The notes below the pieces were generated by a model. The model searched no databases, was not told the origin of the DNA, and was given only the letters and a program-made list of their open reading frames with translations. The translations under genes and the position numbers were made by a program. This document shows positions 9,581-20,348 of a DNA stretch of 64,000 bases, in pieces. The DNA is taken from positions 1-64,000 of the forward strand of contig NZ_JHWX01000016.1 of the NCBI RefSeq assembly GCF_000621965.1, written 5' to 3'. Positions within the stretch are counted from its first letter, which is position 1, and the number at the start of each line of letters is the position of its first letter. Source of the DNA: Methanobrevibacter wolinii SH (GTDB lineage: Archaea > Methanobacteriota > Methanobacteria > Methanobacteriales > Methanobacteriaceae).

Positions 9581-9697
9581 AATATCACATTATACTTATT
9601 TTGTAATTTAATAATAATAAATTTTTAATTATATCTAATTTATTGAAAAACTATTAATTAAAATTTAAACTTTCTAAAATACATTTATTTTTAAAAA

Positions 9698-9805
9698 GAG
9701 TATTGCTGAAATCTTTCAAATTTTTTTTAAATAAAATTTCTTAAATTTAATTTTTAAGTATTAATACTGTTTAAATTATTATAAAAAATAGTTTTCAACA
9801 GACTC
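9698..9805 (+). repeat. MITE-like element, copy A
   Basis: A 108-bp member of the dispersed family described in the findings. The left end (GAGTATTGCTGAAATC) and the right end (GTTTTCAACAGACTC) are imperfect inverted repeats, with the usual A/T-rich interior containing TTTTTAAGTATTAA. It occupies the middle of the 397-bp gap (9581-9977) between rfbC and the RgpF-like gene. The flanks hold only AT-rich sequence with no recognisable gene. Confidence 0.75.
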
Positions 9806-9977
9806 AAAAATTAAAATAAAACAATTATAACTCCCAACAAATCTTATAATCTAATAAATAAAATTCTAATATAAAATCAATTAATAAAGAATAAACTATT
9901 GTTTTTAAATTATAAATAAAATTAAAAAAATAAATTCTTAAGTTTAAATATAGAATTAAAAAAATAAAAAATTAAAC

Positions 9978-11849
9978 TTATTTTTTGATTTTTCTTAAGA
10001 CTTTTTTAATTAATTGTTTAAACTTCCATTTACTAAAATTCTTAAGACTAGCAGTCATCCTAAAATAATTAGGTAAAGAATGGATAAATCCAAAGAAAGA
10101 ACGATTATATCTAATAAATCCAGGATCATGAGATTTAATAGATCTTAATGTATTACCAAACATATAATTAAAGTTAAATATTTCAGTTCTTCCATAATCT
10201 TCAGTCATGACAATTTCAGTATAGTATTTTTGGCTTGCTGCAACATAACCATAAATCCTTTCTAATGCATGACTAATAGTTCCATCAGCAGGCATTGGTT
10301 CTTCTGGAAAATCTATATAATCTAATTCTAAATCAAATATAGGTTTTAAAGCATCATATTTAGCCCAAAAACAATTACCAATAGATAACGGTGCTTTAGT
10401 CCTAGTAATTTTAGGCCTATTTATATTCATTCTCTTAAGAAGTTTTAAAACAATATTATAACACATTGTCCAATAATTATTCATATATGTAAAGAAATAT
10501 GTACCATGATATACTCTTGGAGGAACGATTAAACCTAAACTTTTATGATTATCAAACTCTTTAATAATAGAATTAATATAATCAGGACTTCCTAAATTAT
10601 TCTCCCATAATATATCTCTAAATGTAGCTCCAACAGTAATATATTCTTTTCCTGCAGATTTTTTATCATGCATAAAACAAAAGTAATCATAATCTTTTAA
10701 TATATCACGACTAGCTACAAATAAAGAAGCCATATCTCTTCCACGAGGATTAATTTCCATTACACGAGTATTGTTATTTAATTTACTTGCAATATTCTCT
10801 TTAAAGAATTCTTGTTTATCTTTAGTATCAGTTGTTATAAGAATATCAATATAATCTGGAATATTTTTTAAATAATTAAATGCATACTCCCATAAATCAT
10901 CATAATATAAATGAACAAGAACAATAACTTTTTTATTTGTTTTATAATTAGCATTTAAATTATTTTTAGGAAATATCCTAATTAAATTAAGAATATCAAC
11001 TAATTGACTAGGTTCCATAGTTCTAAGGAAATAATTATATATTAAAGAAGTATCATAATTTGTATTTTTTTCTAAATATTCCATTGTACGAGATATTTCC
11101 ATCCCCATATTATAACGAAGATGAATATCTCTTGGTAATTTAAATGCTTTTCTTTTAAGAACTGGTAAACCTCTATTTGCTACCATATTATACATATCAT
11201 AAGTATGGAAACTCATAGCTTTTTCTCTTGATTCTTCCATATCTTGAGTATTAATATAAGGCATCCATTTATAACCTAAATCTTCAAATTTCTTAGTTAA
11301 AACTGCTCCATGTTTAAAAGCTAAATCATTAAAATCTGTGTAATCTGGAAGATTTGACCAATAGTCTTGGAATTCTTTAGATTTAATAATATTCTTTCTA
11401 AAAGCTAAAAAATAAGTCTGTAAATATCTTGGTCTATAACCATAAGGACATAAATTACGAGCATTAGGTGCTTCACCATGATTAGTTATACCCCAAAAAT
11501 CTACATCTTCTTTATCCATTTTATCAAATACTTCTTTAAATGGATATATTGGACCAAAGAATGAATCATTAAATAATATTACTTCATCAAAATCAAGAAG
11601 CTTATTAAAACCATATTCTTTAACCATTACGTCTCTCCAAGCACCAGCATCAAAACCAATATTAGATCTAAATAAAATATCAGAATCTATATATTTCTTT
11701 AATTTATCAATGCTTTTTGAGTTTAATTCACCATTTGAAACAATGAATAATTCATCTAAATTTTTAGAAATGTCATCTAATAAATAAGTAATATAATCAT
11801 CAATAATGCCCTCTTTGTCAAAACAAAGAAAGATTCCAAGACGTTTCAA
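9978..11849 (-). CDS. Rhamnan synthesis protein F-like (RgpF family) glycosyltransferase
   Basis: A 623-residue protein of the RgpF family, which takes part in building rhamnose-glucose wall polymers. Residues 1-270 contain the typical FDKEGIIDDYITYLLDDI start, YDMYNM, FFGPIYPF, DFWGIT and HLQSYF-like (here YLQTYFLAFRK) motifs. The second half has LVHLYYDDLWEYAF and then the RgpF glycosyltransferase segment (GRDMASLFVASRDIL, YDYFCFMHDKKS, LGLIVPP, NCFWAKYDALKPIF, EEPMPADGTISHALERIYGYVA). The start is probably the TTG at 11849: GGAGTGAT, the best ribosome site, overlaps the in-frame GTG at 11858 and so cannot serve it. Its place among rfb genes fits rhamnan assembly. Confidence 0.88.
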   Translation of the reverse strand: MKRLGIFLCFDKEGIIDDYITYLLDDISKNLDELFIVSNGELNSKSIDKLKKYIDSDILFRSNIGFDAGAWRDVMVKEYGFNKLLDFDEVILFNDSFFGPIYPFKEVFDKMDKEDVDFWGITNHGEAPNARNLCPYGYRPRYLQTYFLAFRKNIIKSKEFQDYWSNLPDYTDFNDLAFKHGAVLTKKFEDLGYKWMPYINTQDMEESREKAMSFHTYDMYNMVANRGLPVLKRKAFKLPRDIHLRYNMGMEISRTMEYLEKNTNYDTSLIYNYFLRTMEPSQLVDILNLIRIFPKNNLNANYKTNKKVIVLVHLYYDDLWEYAFNYLKNIPDYIDILITTDTKDKQEFFKENIASKLNNNTRVMEINPRGRDMASLFVASRDILKDYDYFCFMHDKKSAGKEYITVGATFRDILWENNLGSPDYINSIIKEFDNHKSLGLIVPPRVYHGTYFFTYMNNYWTMCYNIVLKLLKRMNINRPKITRTKAPLSIGNCFWAKYDALKPIFDLELDYIDFPEEPMPADGTISHALERIYGYVAASQKYYTEIVMTEDYGRTEIFNFNYMFGNTLRSIKSHDPGFIRYNRSFFGFIHSLPNYFRMTASLKNFSKWKFKQLIKKVLRKIKK

Positions 11850-11949
11850 TAAAATCACTCCAATTAATAAAAATAAAAAAAAGTAAAATAATAATTATAT
11901 TAATTTACATATTAAAAAGCTAAATTAATAATTATATTATTAATCTAAT

Positions 11950-13779
11950 CTATTTTAATTTATGTGTTAGTTTTCTAAGAGGTTTTGTAATTTTCCAAGA
12001 GTTTGAACCTAATATTTCATGAATAAACTCGTTTTTACTTTTAATTTCTCCTTCTAATTCATTAATCAATTTTTGTTGACTAAAAACAATATCTTCCCTT
12101 AATAAATCAATTCTTTCATTATCACAATTATCTGAATCTATACATAAATCAATATAATCATTGAGTTTATCAATATTATCAATAAAGTTTTTAGATATAA
12201 TTTTATGTTTAGGTTTTGGATGGAAACCAAATACATAATTAAAGAAGTTTATATTCCATTTATTAAACAATTTAAAATCAGAAGTATCTAAATTGAAATG
12301 TTCAAATATTTCATCAATAGTAATAAATTCCCTAAATATAGGATTACTTTCTCTATGGTGGAATAATACTCTATAAAATATATATTCTAATGGAACTGGA
12401 AAATCAAATAACCATTCATAGTCAATAGCAAATAATTCCTTATTAATAATAAAGATATTACTAAATATTAAATCAAGATTTGTTATATTATGACAATGAA
12501 ATGTTTTATTAGATTTTTTTTTAAATACAGATAAGAATTTTTTATTTGCATATTTATTAGATGTAAATGAATCATAAAATAAATCATTATAGTATCTTTC
12601 TAAAAGCTTGAAAAACTTATTTTTATCATTATTTACAATTGCATCTAGTATATAATATTCAAATGATTCTTCATGTATAAATGGATAAGTAAGTTTCTTA
12701 CAATCAAAATCACATTTAAGGCATTTAATTTTACCAAATGATTTATTACTTCCATTATACATTTTTTTAATATGGTTTAAAGATTTTTTTGATTCAGGAA
12801 GTTTAGAAACCAAAATTTTCCCATTATTATCTTTAATAGTTGTAAGTGTTCTGAATTCTTCTTTTCTATCAGAATTTAATTTAATAAATTGAATACTATC
12901 AGTTAAATGATTATTAGAAGAATTTCTAATCTCTACTAAAAATGAATTTGAAAAGTTTCCTGCTAGATTCTCACTTGCAAGTAATTGGTTTAATTTATCT
13001 TCTCTAAAGAAATTAACTCTTTCATCATAATACTCTATTTTACGATCATAAGGAATTCTATTTACAAACTCATCAGTATTAATAATTTGAGGAAATACAT
13101 AATCTGGATATGGATAGAAAAATTTATAATTTTCAAATCCTGCAGATTCAATAATATTTTGAAGTTGTGATTTTGAGAAGGTTTCTACATAATCAATATT
13201 TGGATAACCATCAATACCAGTAAATAATTGGTTAATATGTTCTTCTTTAAAACCAGCAAAGTATTTTAATCCTAAACGATTATTAATTGCAAGTAAAATT
13301 ACACCATCTTCTTTTAAAAAAGTTTTTAAATATTTTAAATAATCTTCATAAGGATTTTCTGAATCTATAAATGATTTTGCATATTCAAAATTATCACATA
13401 GTATAATATAGTCAAATTTCTCATTTACTTCAATATTATTAAAATCAGAATCTATAATAATTGATTCATTTGATCTATTAGCTACAATTTCAGCCATTAA
13501 ATCATTAGGTTCAATTGAAACTACATGTTTTACTTTCCTTGTAAAAAGGGAAGTTAACTGACCATATCCTGCACCTACTTCTAATAAACTAGCATCTTCT
13601 TTAAATGGATACCATGAAAACAAATTCTCCCTTAAATAAGATAAAACATAATGATAAGGATAGTAATTATTATCATTTATAAAATTAGAAAAATCAGTAT
13701 TATTTTCAGTGATTTTTAATATTTTTTCTCCAAATAATTCATTTTCATATACTCTTTTAAAATTCATTATAAAACCCAT
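11950..13779 (-). CDS. SAM-dependent methyltransferase with C-terminal coiled coil and SWKITKPLR tail
   Basis: 609 residues. Residues 60-190 form a class I methyltransferase fold: LLEVGAGYGQLTSLF is motif I, VVSIEPNDLM motif II and YDYIILCDNFEY the motif IV region (here FDYIILCDNFEYA). The middle 350 residues resemble the phosphotransferase-like extension of some surface-glycan methyltransferases (note IDYEWLFDFPVP near 465). The extreme C-terminus is a short coiled coil followed by SNSWKITKPLRKLTHKLK, a tail shared with three glycosyltransferases in this window. It probably caps or decorates the glycan. An alternative in-frame ATG lies 12 bp downstream at 13767, and neither has a clear ribosome site. 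Confidence 0.82.
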   Translation of the reverse strand: MGFIMNFKRVYENELFGEKILKITENNTDFSNFINDNNYYPYHYVLSYLRENLFSWYPFKEDASLLEVGAGYGQLTSLFTRKVKHVVSIEPNDLMAEIVANRSNESIIIDSDFNNIEVNEKFDYIILCDNFEYAKSFIDSENPYEDYLKYLKTFLKEDGVILLAINNRLGLKYFAGFKEEHINQLFTGIDGYPNIDYVETFSKSQLQNIIESAGFENYKFFYPYPDYVFPQIINTDEFVNRIPYDRKIEYYDERVNFFREDKLNQLLASENLAGNFSNSFLVEIRNSSNNHLTDSIQFIKLNSDRKEEFRTLTTIKDNNGKILVSKLPESKKSLNHIKKMYNGSNKSFGKIKCLKCDFDCKKLTYPFIHEESFEYYILDAIVNNDKNKFFKLLERYYNDLFYDSFTSNKYANKKFLSVFKKKSNKTFHCHNITNLDLIFSNIFIINKELFAIDYEWLFDFPVPLEYIFYRVLFHHRESNPIFREFITIDEIFEHFNLDTSDFKLFNKWNINFFNYVFGFHPKPKHKIISKNFIDNIDKLNDYIDLCIDSDNCDNERIDLLREDIVFSQQKLINELEGEIKSKNEFIHEILGSNSWKITKPLRKLTHKLK

Positions 13780-13890
13780 TAACTAATGATTTAAAAAAAT
13801 AAATTTTCTCAAAATCTTTAAATTTAATATATAATTTATTTCCAATTTAATAAATTAAATTTCTAAATACTCAACAAAATAAATATTTAA

Positions 13891-14766
13891 TTATTTAACT
13901 AAATCATTAGCTAAATCAATTAAATATTTACCATAATCTGTTTTTTTAAGAGATTGTGCCTCTCTTAATAAATCTTTTCTTGTAATATATCCTTTTCTAT
14001 ATGCAATCTCTTCAAGACATGCAACATATAAACCTTGTCTTTTTTGAATTGTTTCAATAAAGTTTCCTGCTTCTAAAAGACCATCATGAGTACCTGTATC
14101 TAACCAAGCCATTCCTCTACCTAATAATTGGACTTTAAGTTTTCCTCTTTTAAGATACTCTTCATTAATAGAAGTGATTTCTATTTCTCCTCTATCTGAT
14201 GGTTTAACATTTTTTGCAATATCTACTACTTGATTATCATAGAAATAAAGACCAGGAACAATATAATTTGATTTAGGATGTTCTGGTTTTTCTTCAATTG
14301 ATAATACATTCCAATCATCATCAAATTCAACAACACCAAATGATTCAGGATTTTTAGAGTAATATCCAAATACTATTGCTCCTTCTTTTAATTCAGTACA
14401 TTTTTCAAGGATTTCTGTAAATCTATGACCATGGAAAACATTATCTCCAAGTATAAGAGCAACAGTATCATCACCAATAAAATCTTCACCAATGATGAAT
14501 GCATCAGCTAATCCTCTAGGTTCATCTTGAACTGCATAAGAAAATGATATACCTAAATTACTACCATCACCTAAAAGCTCTTTAAAGTGAGGTAAGTCTC
14601 TTGGAGTTGATATAATAAGAATTTCTTTTATTCCAGCTAACATTAAAATGGAAATAGGATAGTAAATCATTGGTTTATCATATAATGGTAATAATTGTTT
14701 AGAAACAGCTTTTGTAATAGGATAAAGTCGAGTTCCTGAACCACCTGCAAGTACAATTCCTTTCAT
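13891..14766 (-). CDS. rfbA: Glucose-1-phosphate thymidylyltransferase
   Basis: A 291-residue nucleotidyltransferase that makes dTDP-glucose from dTTP and glucose 1-phosphate, the first step of dTDP-L-rhamnose synthesis. The N-terminal [16 protein letters not shown] with catalytic Arg/Lys residues, [24 protein letters not shown] near residue 108 (metal-binding Asp), [20 protein letters not shown] near 157 and [17 protein letters not shown] near 218 are all intact and typical of RmlA. Its length equals the family norm. GAGGGATTATTT precedes the ATG. It lies between rfbD and the methyltransferase on the same strand. Confidence 0.97.
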   Translation of the reverse strand: MKGIVLAGGSGTRLYPITKAVSKQLLPLYDKPMIYYPISILMLAGIKEILIISTPRDLPHFKELLGDGSNLGISFSYAVQDEPRGLADAFIIGEDFIGDDTVALILGDNVFHGHRFTEILEKCTELKEGAIVFGYYSKNPESFGVVEFDDDWNVLSIEEKPEHPKSNYIVPGLYFYDNQVVDIAKNVKPSDRGEIEITSINEEYLKRGKLKVQLLGRGMAWLDTGTHDGLLEAGNFIETIQKRQGLYVACLEEIAYRKGYITRKDLLREAQSLKKTDYGKYLIDLANDLVK

Positions 14767-14959
14767 AAATAATCCCTCATAAAATTCTATTTATAATAAA
14801 TAATAAAATAAAATTAAATTAAATTTTAATAAATTTAAAATAAATTAATTAAATTTAAGTAATTAATATATTATAAATTTAATTAAAAAAATTTCTAAAA
14901 TTTAATAAAACTAATATAAAATATAAAAAAATAGTAAATTATTTAAATTAAAATAGAAA

Positions 14960-15790
14960 CTATAAATTTAAATATTCATCAAGAGCTTCTTTATAATCTC
15001 TTAACTCAGTAAATCCATTTTTAATCCATTTATCATGAGATAAAACAGAATAATGTGGTCTTGGTGCAGGAGCAGCAAATTCTTCACTACTTACAGGTTT
15101 AACATTAACATCAATACCTTTTTTCTTAAATATTAATTTAGAAAATTCATACCAAGTAGTATTTCCACTATTTGTAACATGATAAACTCCATATTTATCA
15201 GAGTGAATAATTTCTTTAATAGCAAGAGAAAGATCTTTTGTAAATGTAGGTGAACCTTCTTGATCATTTACTACAGTTAAAGTATCATGATTTTGAGATA
15301 ATTCTAACATTTTTTTAATAAAATTAGGACCATGAACACCATATAACCATGCAGTTCTAAGAATGAAATATTTATCTAAAATATTTTCAATATTTTCCTC
15401 ACCTTGAAGTTTAGATTTCCCATAAATAGAATCTGGTCCAATTTCATCATCTTCTACAAGTGGTCTATGTTTATCTCCTTTAAATACATAATCTGTACTA
15501 ATATGAATTAATGTTCCACCTATTTCTTTTGTTGCTATTGCAAGATTTTTAGGTCCTTCTGCATTTAAATTATATGCTAAATCTTTTTCTGTTTCACAAG
15601 CATCTACATTTGTCATAGCAGCACAATTAATAATGACATCTGGCATATATTCCTTAAATTTAGACCTAATTATATCTAAATCAGTGATATCTAAATCTTC
15701 ATGGCTAGTTGCAATTAAATCTTCATCTTTAAGAACTTCACATAAATCAGTCCCTAACATACCATTTGCACCAGTTACTAAAATTTTCAT
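14960..15790 (-). CDS. rfbD: dTDP-4-dehydrorhamnose reductase
   Basis: A 276-residue reductase that completes dTDP-L-rhamnose using NAD(P)H. The cofactor motif VTGANGMLG is at residues 6-14, NCAAMTNVD near 59, ISTDYVFKG near 99 and the catalytic YGKSKLQGE near 124. RTAWLYG and the PRPHYSVL motif near 250 complete the RmlD pattern. I use the ATG at 15790: the longer reading begins at a GTG that is part of the ribosome site AAAGGTG. It is the first gene of the minus-strand polysaccharide run and faces the wecC gene across a 422-bp divergent region. Confidence 0.96.
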   Translation of the reverse strand: MKILVTGANGMLGTDLCEVLKDEDLIATSHEDLDITDLDIIRSKFKEYMPDVIINCAAMTNVDACETEKDLAYNLNAEGPKNLAIATKEIGGTLIHISTDYVFKGDKHRPLVEDDEIGPDSIYGKSKLQGEENIENILDKYFILRTAWLYGVHGPNFIKKMLELSQNHDTLTVVNDQEGSPTFTKDLSLAIKEIIHSDKYGVYHVTNSGNTTWYEFSKLIFKKKGIDVNVKPVSSEEFAAPAPRPHYSVLSHDKWIKNGFTELRDYKEALDEYLNL

Positions 15791-16212
15791 GAAAAACACC
15801 TTTAAATATTATGAATATTATTAAAGTAATTTATAAATTTAAAATCTATTAAAAAATATCTAAGTTCTTCAAAATAAATCTATAAATCTATAACTATAAT
15901 AAAAATCTATTTAAATTCCTTTAAAATAAAATTATAGATTAAAACATACTAAAATTTATTTAATTTAAAAATTTAACTTAAACATAAAGTTTAAATCTAA
16001 AAAATCAATTATAAATTTTAATTAATCTAAACCAATAATTAAAAAATTTAATAATTAAAAATTTATAAATTTAAAAACCCTTAAAATAATAATTTTCATA
16101 ATAAAAATTAAAAAAATCTATATTATAATAAGGATATATTAATAATATTATATATAATATTAATTTAACTTTAACTTTATATTTTTATTAAAGAAATTAA
16201 GAGGAATTAAAA
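15791..16212. promoter_or_regulatory. Divergent promoter region between rfbD and wecC
   Basis: 422 bp without a gene. The right half contains strings suited to archaeal TATA elements, notably TTATATATAATATT at about 16149-16162, which would place transcription start near 16185 for the wecC-glycosyltransferase pair. GAGGAATTAAAA precedes the wecC ATG. No inverted repeat or riboswitch-like element stands out, and the left half is featureless A/T. Confidence 0.4.
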
Positions 16213-17469
16213 ATGAAAGTATGTATAATAGGTCAAGGATATATAGGTCTTCCTACAGCAGCATTATTTGCACAAAATGGATGTGATGTTGTTGGTGTAG
16301 ATATTAAAGAGGATATTATCAAAGATTTAAACAAAGGAATTGTACATATGGAAGAACCAGGAATAGTTGATAGTATCAAAGAGGCTATTAATGAAAAAAG
16401 ATATACTGCTAAATTAGAACCTGAAGAAGCAGATGTGTTTATTATAACTGTACCTACTCCATATAAAATAGAAGACTTAAGTTGTGATTTAAGTTTTGTT
16501 ATAGATGCTTGTAATTCTATTCTTAAATATATTAAAAAAGAAAACACAATTATAGTTGAATCAACTATTGCACCTGGTTCAATGGATGAAGTTGTAAAAC
16601 CAATATTTGAAAAAGAAGGTTTTACTATTGGAGAAGATTTATTCCTTGCACACTGTCCAGAAAGAGTTCTTCCAGGAAGAATAATGTATGAACTTGTAAA
16701 CAATGATAGAATTATAGGTGGAGTAACACCGAAATGTACTAATAAAGCTGCAGAAGCATATGGAACTTTTGTTAAAGGAAAATTAATGAAAACAGAAGCA
16801 AAAACAGCTGAATTATCTAAATGTATGGAAAATACATATAGAGATGTTAATATTGCACTTGCAAATGAACTTACAAAAATATGTGCTGAAATAGATGTAA
16901 ATGCATTAGATGTAATTAAACTTGCAAATAAACATCCACGTGTAAATATACTTAATCCTGGACCTGGCGTAGGTGGCCATTGTCTTGCAATAGACCCATA
17001 TTTTATATATTCCAAAGCACCAGATACTGCTAAAATAATTAAACTTGCAAGAGATACAAATAAAAGTATGCCTGATTTTACAGTTAAATACACTGAAAAA
17101 ATTATTAAGAAACATACAAATAAAAATAATACAAAAATCGCAATACTAGGATTATCTTATAAAGGAAACACAGGAGATACAAGAGAAAGTCCTGCATTTG
17201 AGATTATTGAAAAACTTAAAAAAGAAAATTACACCATTGGAATCTATGATCCACATGTAGAAAATGATACATATAAAAGTCTTGAAGATGCAGTTGAAGG
17301 TGCATCACTATGTTTAATACTAGCAGATCATGATGAATTTAAAAACCTTGATTATAAAGTACTTATTAGAAAAATGGATAATCCAATAATCTTAGATACT
17401 AAAAATATAATTAAAGAAACACCAAACGAAATTAAATTATTTAATTTTGGTAATTTATCAAAAATATAA
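16213..17469 (+). CDS. wecC: UDP-N-acetyl-D-mannosaminuronate dehydrogenase-type nucleotide-sugar dehydrogenase
   Basis: A 418-residue NAD-dependent UDP-sugar 6-dehydrogenase making a uronic acid donor. The NAD site GQGYIGLPTAALFA (residues 7-20), VPTPYK near 87, ESTIAPGSMDEV near 118, and AHCPERVLPGRI near 153 are those of the WecC/WbpA group, as opposed to Ugd. The catalytic cysteine lies in GPGVGGHCLAIDPYF near 256, and LGLSYKGNTGDTRESPA near 315 is the C-terminal nucleotide-sugar domain. Substrate (UDP-ManNAc or UDP-GlcNAc) is not decided by the motifs. The next glycosyltransferase starts 13 bp after its stop, so the two form an operon. Confidence 0.93.
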   Translation: MKVCIIGQGYIGLPTAALFAQNGCDVVGVDIKEDIIKDLNKGIVHMEEPGIVDSIKEAINEKRYTAKLEPEEADVFIITVPTPYKIEDLSCDLSFVIDACNSILKYIKKENTIIVESTIAPGSMDEVVKPIFEKEGFTIGEDLFLAHCPERVLPGRIMYELVNNDRIIGGVTPKCTNKAAEAYGTFVKGKLMKTEAKTAELSKCMENTYRDVNIALANELTKICAEIDVNALDVIKLANKHPRVNILNPGPGVGGHCLAIDPYFIYSKAPDTAKIIKLARDTNKSMPDFTVKYTEKIIKKHTNKNNTKIAILGLSYKGNTGDTRESPAFEIIEKLKKENYTIGIYDPHVENDTYKSLEDAVEGASLCLILADHDEFKNLDYKVLIRKMDNPIILDTKNIIKETPNEIKLFNFGNLSKI

Positions 17470-17482
17470 TTTTGTGATTAAT

Positions 17483-18592
17483 ATGAGTAAAAAAGGTATT
17501 AATATTATAGTTCCAACGTATAAAGCAGAAAAATATATTATAAACCTTTTAAATTCACTTAAAAATCAAACAATAGATTATAATCTATTTGAGGCAATTT
17601 TTATTATAAATGGTAAAAAAGATAATACAGAAAATATCATAAAAGAATTTAAAAATAAAAATCCAGAAATTAATATAAAAATCATAGAGTCTAATCAAGG
17701 TATTTGTATTGCAAGAAATAAAGGACTTGAAGAAGTAGATAGAGAATATGTAATCTTTATTGATAATGATGATTATATAAGTCCAAAATACCTTGAAGTT
17801 TTATATAAACATAGAGCAGATAAAAGAATAGTTCTTGGAAACTTTTATAATTTAAATGAAAAGACTAAAAAATTAGAAAAAACAAATTTTACAGATTCTC
17901 TACTTAATAATGAAGGAATTACAAATCCAAATAAAATAGCAATAGATGCTATGTTTATTACAACAAATAAATTAATACCATTTAAATATATTAAGAATAT
18001 ACGATTCAATGAAAAAATAGTAACTGGAGAAGATATTGAATATTTTTCTAGAGTTTATGGAAAAAACGACTTTGAATTTTATATTGTAAAAAATAGTGAA
18101 GAAGCAAATTATTATAGAGTTTTTAGAAGTGATTCTGAATCTAATCAAAATATTTCATATAATTTCAATGTCAAAGAAAGATTAAATACTATGGAATGTA
18201 TTGATAAAACATTAGATAATATTGAAAATAAAAAAATGAAAAATATAATATATGATGCTAACTATAAAGGCCAAAGAAATTTTATTATAAGATATCTAGT
18301 AAAATATCCTCAAAACTATAGAAAAGTACTTAATGAAATAGATAAACATGATTTTAAACATTTTGATTATGACAAATTTAATGAAGACACAATTACAAAT
18401 CTTTATAATATTATAAATGAAAAAAATAAAAAAATTTCACAATTAAAACAATTAAATCAATCTAATATAAAAGAAAAAAATGAAAATATTAAAAATTTAA
18501 AAAAAATGAATCAATCACTTTTAAATTCAAAAAGTTGGAAAATAACAAAACCTCTTAGAAAACTTAAAAATTTAATAAAACAGAATTTCTAA
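17483..18592 (+). CDS. Family 2 glycosyltransferase with coiled coil and SWKITKPLR tail
   Basis: 369 residues. The GT-A domain has NIIVPTYKAEKYI, GICIARNKGLEE near 72, VIFIDNDDYISP near 91 with the DxD acids, and VTGEDIEYFSRV near 183. From about 315 to 355 a Lys/Asn/Gln-rich coiled coil leads to the C-terminal tail SKSWKITKPLRKLKNLIKQ. That tail, basic and amphipathic, is shared with the 609-residue methyltransferase and two other glycosyltransferases here. I chose the ATG at 17483 because GTGAT sits just upstream; the longer reading overlaps wecC. It is probably co-transcribed with wecC. Confidence 0.9.
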   Translation: MSKKGINIIVPTYKAEKYIINLLNSLKNQTIDYNLFEAIFIINGKKDNTENIIKEFKNKNPEINIKIIESNQGICIARNKGLEEVDREYVIFIDNDDYISPKYLEVLYKHRADKRIVLGNFYNLNEKTKKLEKTNFTDSLLNNEGITNPNKIAIDAMFITTNKLIPFKYIKNIRFNEKIVTGEDIEYFSRVYGKNDFEFYIVKNSEEANYYRVFRSDSESNQNISYNFNVKERLNTMECIDKTLDNIENKKMKNIIYDANYKGQRNFIIRYLVKYPQNYRKVLNEIDKHDFKHFDYDKFNEDTITNLYNIINEKNKKISQLKQLNQSNIKEKNENIKNLKKMNQSLLNSKSWKITKPLRKLKNLIKQNF

Positions 18593-18732
18593 GAAATATT
18601 TAAAAATTTAATATTATATTAAATCTATTGAAATTATATTTTTTAATAATAATATAAAATAGTATTATACCTAAAATTTAAATTTAAAAGAATTTTTTAA
18701 AAATGATTCCAAGACCACTATATTAAATTTTA

Positions 18733-18839
18733 GGCTTTGTTGAAATCCTCAAAATCTTTTGAATAAATTTTCTTAAAATTGATTTTCAAGCATTAATTAT
18801 TGTTTAAATTTTTATAAAAAATAGGAATTCAACAAACCC
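18733..18839 (+). repeat. MITE-like element, copy B, with perfect 8-bp target duplication
   Basis: A 107-bp element with left end GGCTTTGTTGAAATC and right end GAATTCAACAAACCC (inverted: GGGTTTGTTGAATTC). It is flanked on both sides by AAATTTTA (18725-18732 and 18840-18847), an exact 8-bp direct repeat. The interior has TTTTCAAGCATTAA. It lies in the 486-bp gap (18593-19078) before leuC. The rest of that gap is AT-rich, with the leuC promoter at the right. Confidence 0.85.
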
Positions 18840-18996
18840 AAATTTTAAATAAATAGTTTTAAATATCTATTTTAATACTTTTTATTTTAATTAAACTTTT
18901 TTTAAATAAAAATTTATATTAAAATCAAATCCAAAACTTAACCTACTTTTAATAAAAATATTTAGATTAATTTAAATAGTCAAAATTTATTAAATG

Positions 18997-19013
18997 AAAA
19001 AACATATAAATAA
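18997..19013 (+). promoter_or_regulatory. Candidate leuC promoter (BRE/TATA)
   Basis: AAAAAACATATAAATAA has a purine-rich BRE-like stretch followed by a TATA-like core, about 65 bp before the leuC ATG. It is the best archaeal promoter match in the gap, but in DNA this AT-rich the call is only a suggestion. Confidence 0.35.
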
Positions 19014-19078
19014 TTATTATATTATTTTTATAATATTTTATTAAAAAATTAAGTATTTAATTTTTAGGAGAAAAAATT

Positions 19079-20329
19079 ATGTCAATGACAATGTCTGAAA
19101 AAATATTAGCTAGAGCATCTGGTAAAGATAAAGTAGAAGCTGGAGAAATTGTAATGGCTAATATTGATGTAGCAATGACTCATGATTTAACTGGTCCTCT
19201 TGCAGTGAAAGGATTTAATGAAATTGGTACTAAAAAAGTATGGGATAAAGATAAAATTGTTATTCCATTTGACCATCAAGTACCAGCTGACTCAATTGAT
19301 GCAGCTAATAACCATATTTTAATGAGGAAATTTGCAAAAGAACAAGATATTACAAACTTTTATGATGTAAATGAAGGTGTTTGCCATCAAGTTCTTCCAG
19401 AATTAGGTCATGTAAGACCTGGAGAAGTTCTTGTTGGATCTGATTCACATACATGTACACATGGTGCATTTGGTACATTTGCAACAGGAATTGGTTCAAC
19501 AGATATGGCAATGGTTCTTGCAACTGGTAAATTATGGTTTAAAGTTCCAGAAACTATTAGATTTGAAATTTCTGGTGAATTAAAAAAAGATACCTCTGCT
19601 AAAGATGTTATTTTAAGTATTATTGGTAAAGTTGGTGCTGATGGAGCAACCTATAAAGCATGTGAATTTGTAGGGCCAACAGCTAAAAACTTTGAAATGA
19701 CTGATAGAATGACTCTTTCAAACATGACTGTTGAAATGGGTGGAAAAGTAGGTCTTTTTGAAGCTGATGAAAAAACTAAAGAATATCTTAAAGGTAGAAC
19801 TAATAAAAAATATACTGGATTTATTACTGATAAAGATGCAAACTATGATACAATTGAAATTGATGTTAGTGACCTTGAACCACAAATCGCATGTCCTCAC
19901 CATGTAGATAATGTTAAACCTGCTAGTGAAGTAGATAAACATGTAGATCAAGTATTTTTAGGTTCATGTACTAATGGAAGAATTGAAGATATGAGAGATG
20001 CAGCTGAAATATTAAAAGGTAAACATGTTGCTAAAGGAACAAGAATGCTTGTAATACCTGCAAGTAAAGAAGTTTACACTAAATGTTTAGAAGAAGGATT
20101 AACTAAAATATTTGTTGATGCTGGTGCACTTGTCACTAATCCATGTTGTGGACCATGTTTAGGTGGACATGTTGGTCTTATTGGACCTGGAGAAGTAAGT
20201 CTTTCAACTTCAAATAGAAACTTTAAAGGAAGACAGGGAAGCCCTGATGGAGAAGTATACTTATCTAGTGCTAAAGTAGCAGCAGCTTCTGCAATTACAG
20301 GTGAAATAACTTTACCAAGTGAATTATAA
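19079..20329 (+). CDS. leuC: 3-isopropylmalate dehydratase large subunit (homoaconitase-family)
   Basis: A 416-residue aconitase-superfamily large subunit that holds the 4Fe-4S cluster and isomerises 2-isopropylmalate in leucine synthesis. Methanogens also have a homologous homoaconitase for coenzyme B, so the substrate is inferred. DHQVPADS near residue 64, [22 protein letters not shown] near 117, [13 protein letters not shown] near 296 and [13 protein letters not shown] near 353 supply the active-site residues and the three cluster cysteines. Its length is normal for the archaeal small form. GGAGAAAAAATT precedes the ATG. The small subunit gene follows 19 bp later. Confidence 0.92.
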   Translation: MSMTMSEKILARASGKDKVEAGEIVMANIDVAMTHDLTGPLAVKGFNEIGTKKVWDKDKIVIPFDHQVPADSIDAANNHILMRKFAKEQDITNFYDVNEGVCHQVLPELGHVRPGEVLVGSDSHTCTHGAFGTFATGIGSTDMAMVLATGKLWFKVPETIRFEISGELKKDTSAKDVILSIIGKVGADGATYKACEFVGPTAKNFEMTDRMTLSNMTVEMGGKVGLFEADEKTKEYLKGRTNKKYTGFITDKDANYDTIEIDVSDLEPQIACPHHVDNVKPASEVDKHVDQVFLGSCTNGRIEDMRDAAEILKGKHVAKGTRMLVIPASKEVYTKCLEEGLTKIFVDAGALVTNPCCGPCLGGHVGLIGPGEVSLSTSNRNFKGRQGSPDGEVYLSSAKVAAASAITGEITLPSEL

Positions 20330-20348
20330 ATCATAGAGGAAAGATAAT

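Noticed and set aside
16233-17093. A 286-codon open frame antisense to wecC
   Set aside because: It is an exact shadow of a convincing wecC gene, lacks a ribosome site, and its sequence has no family features.
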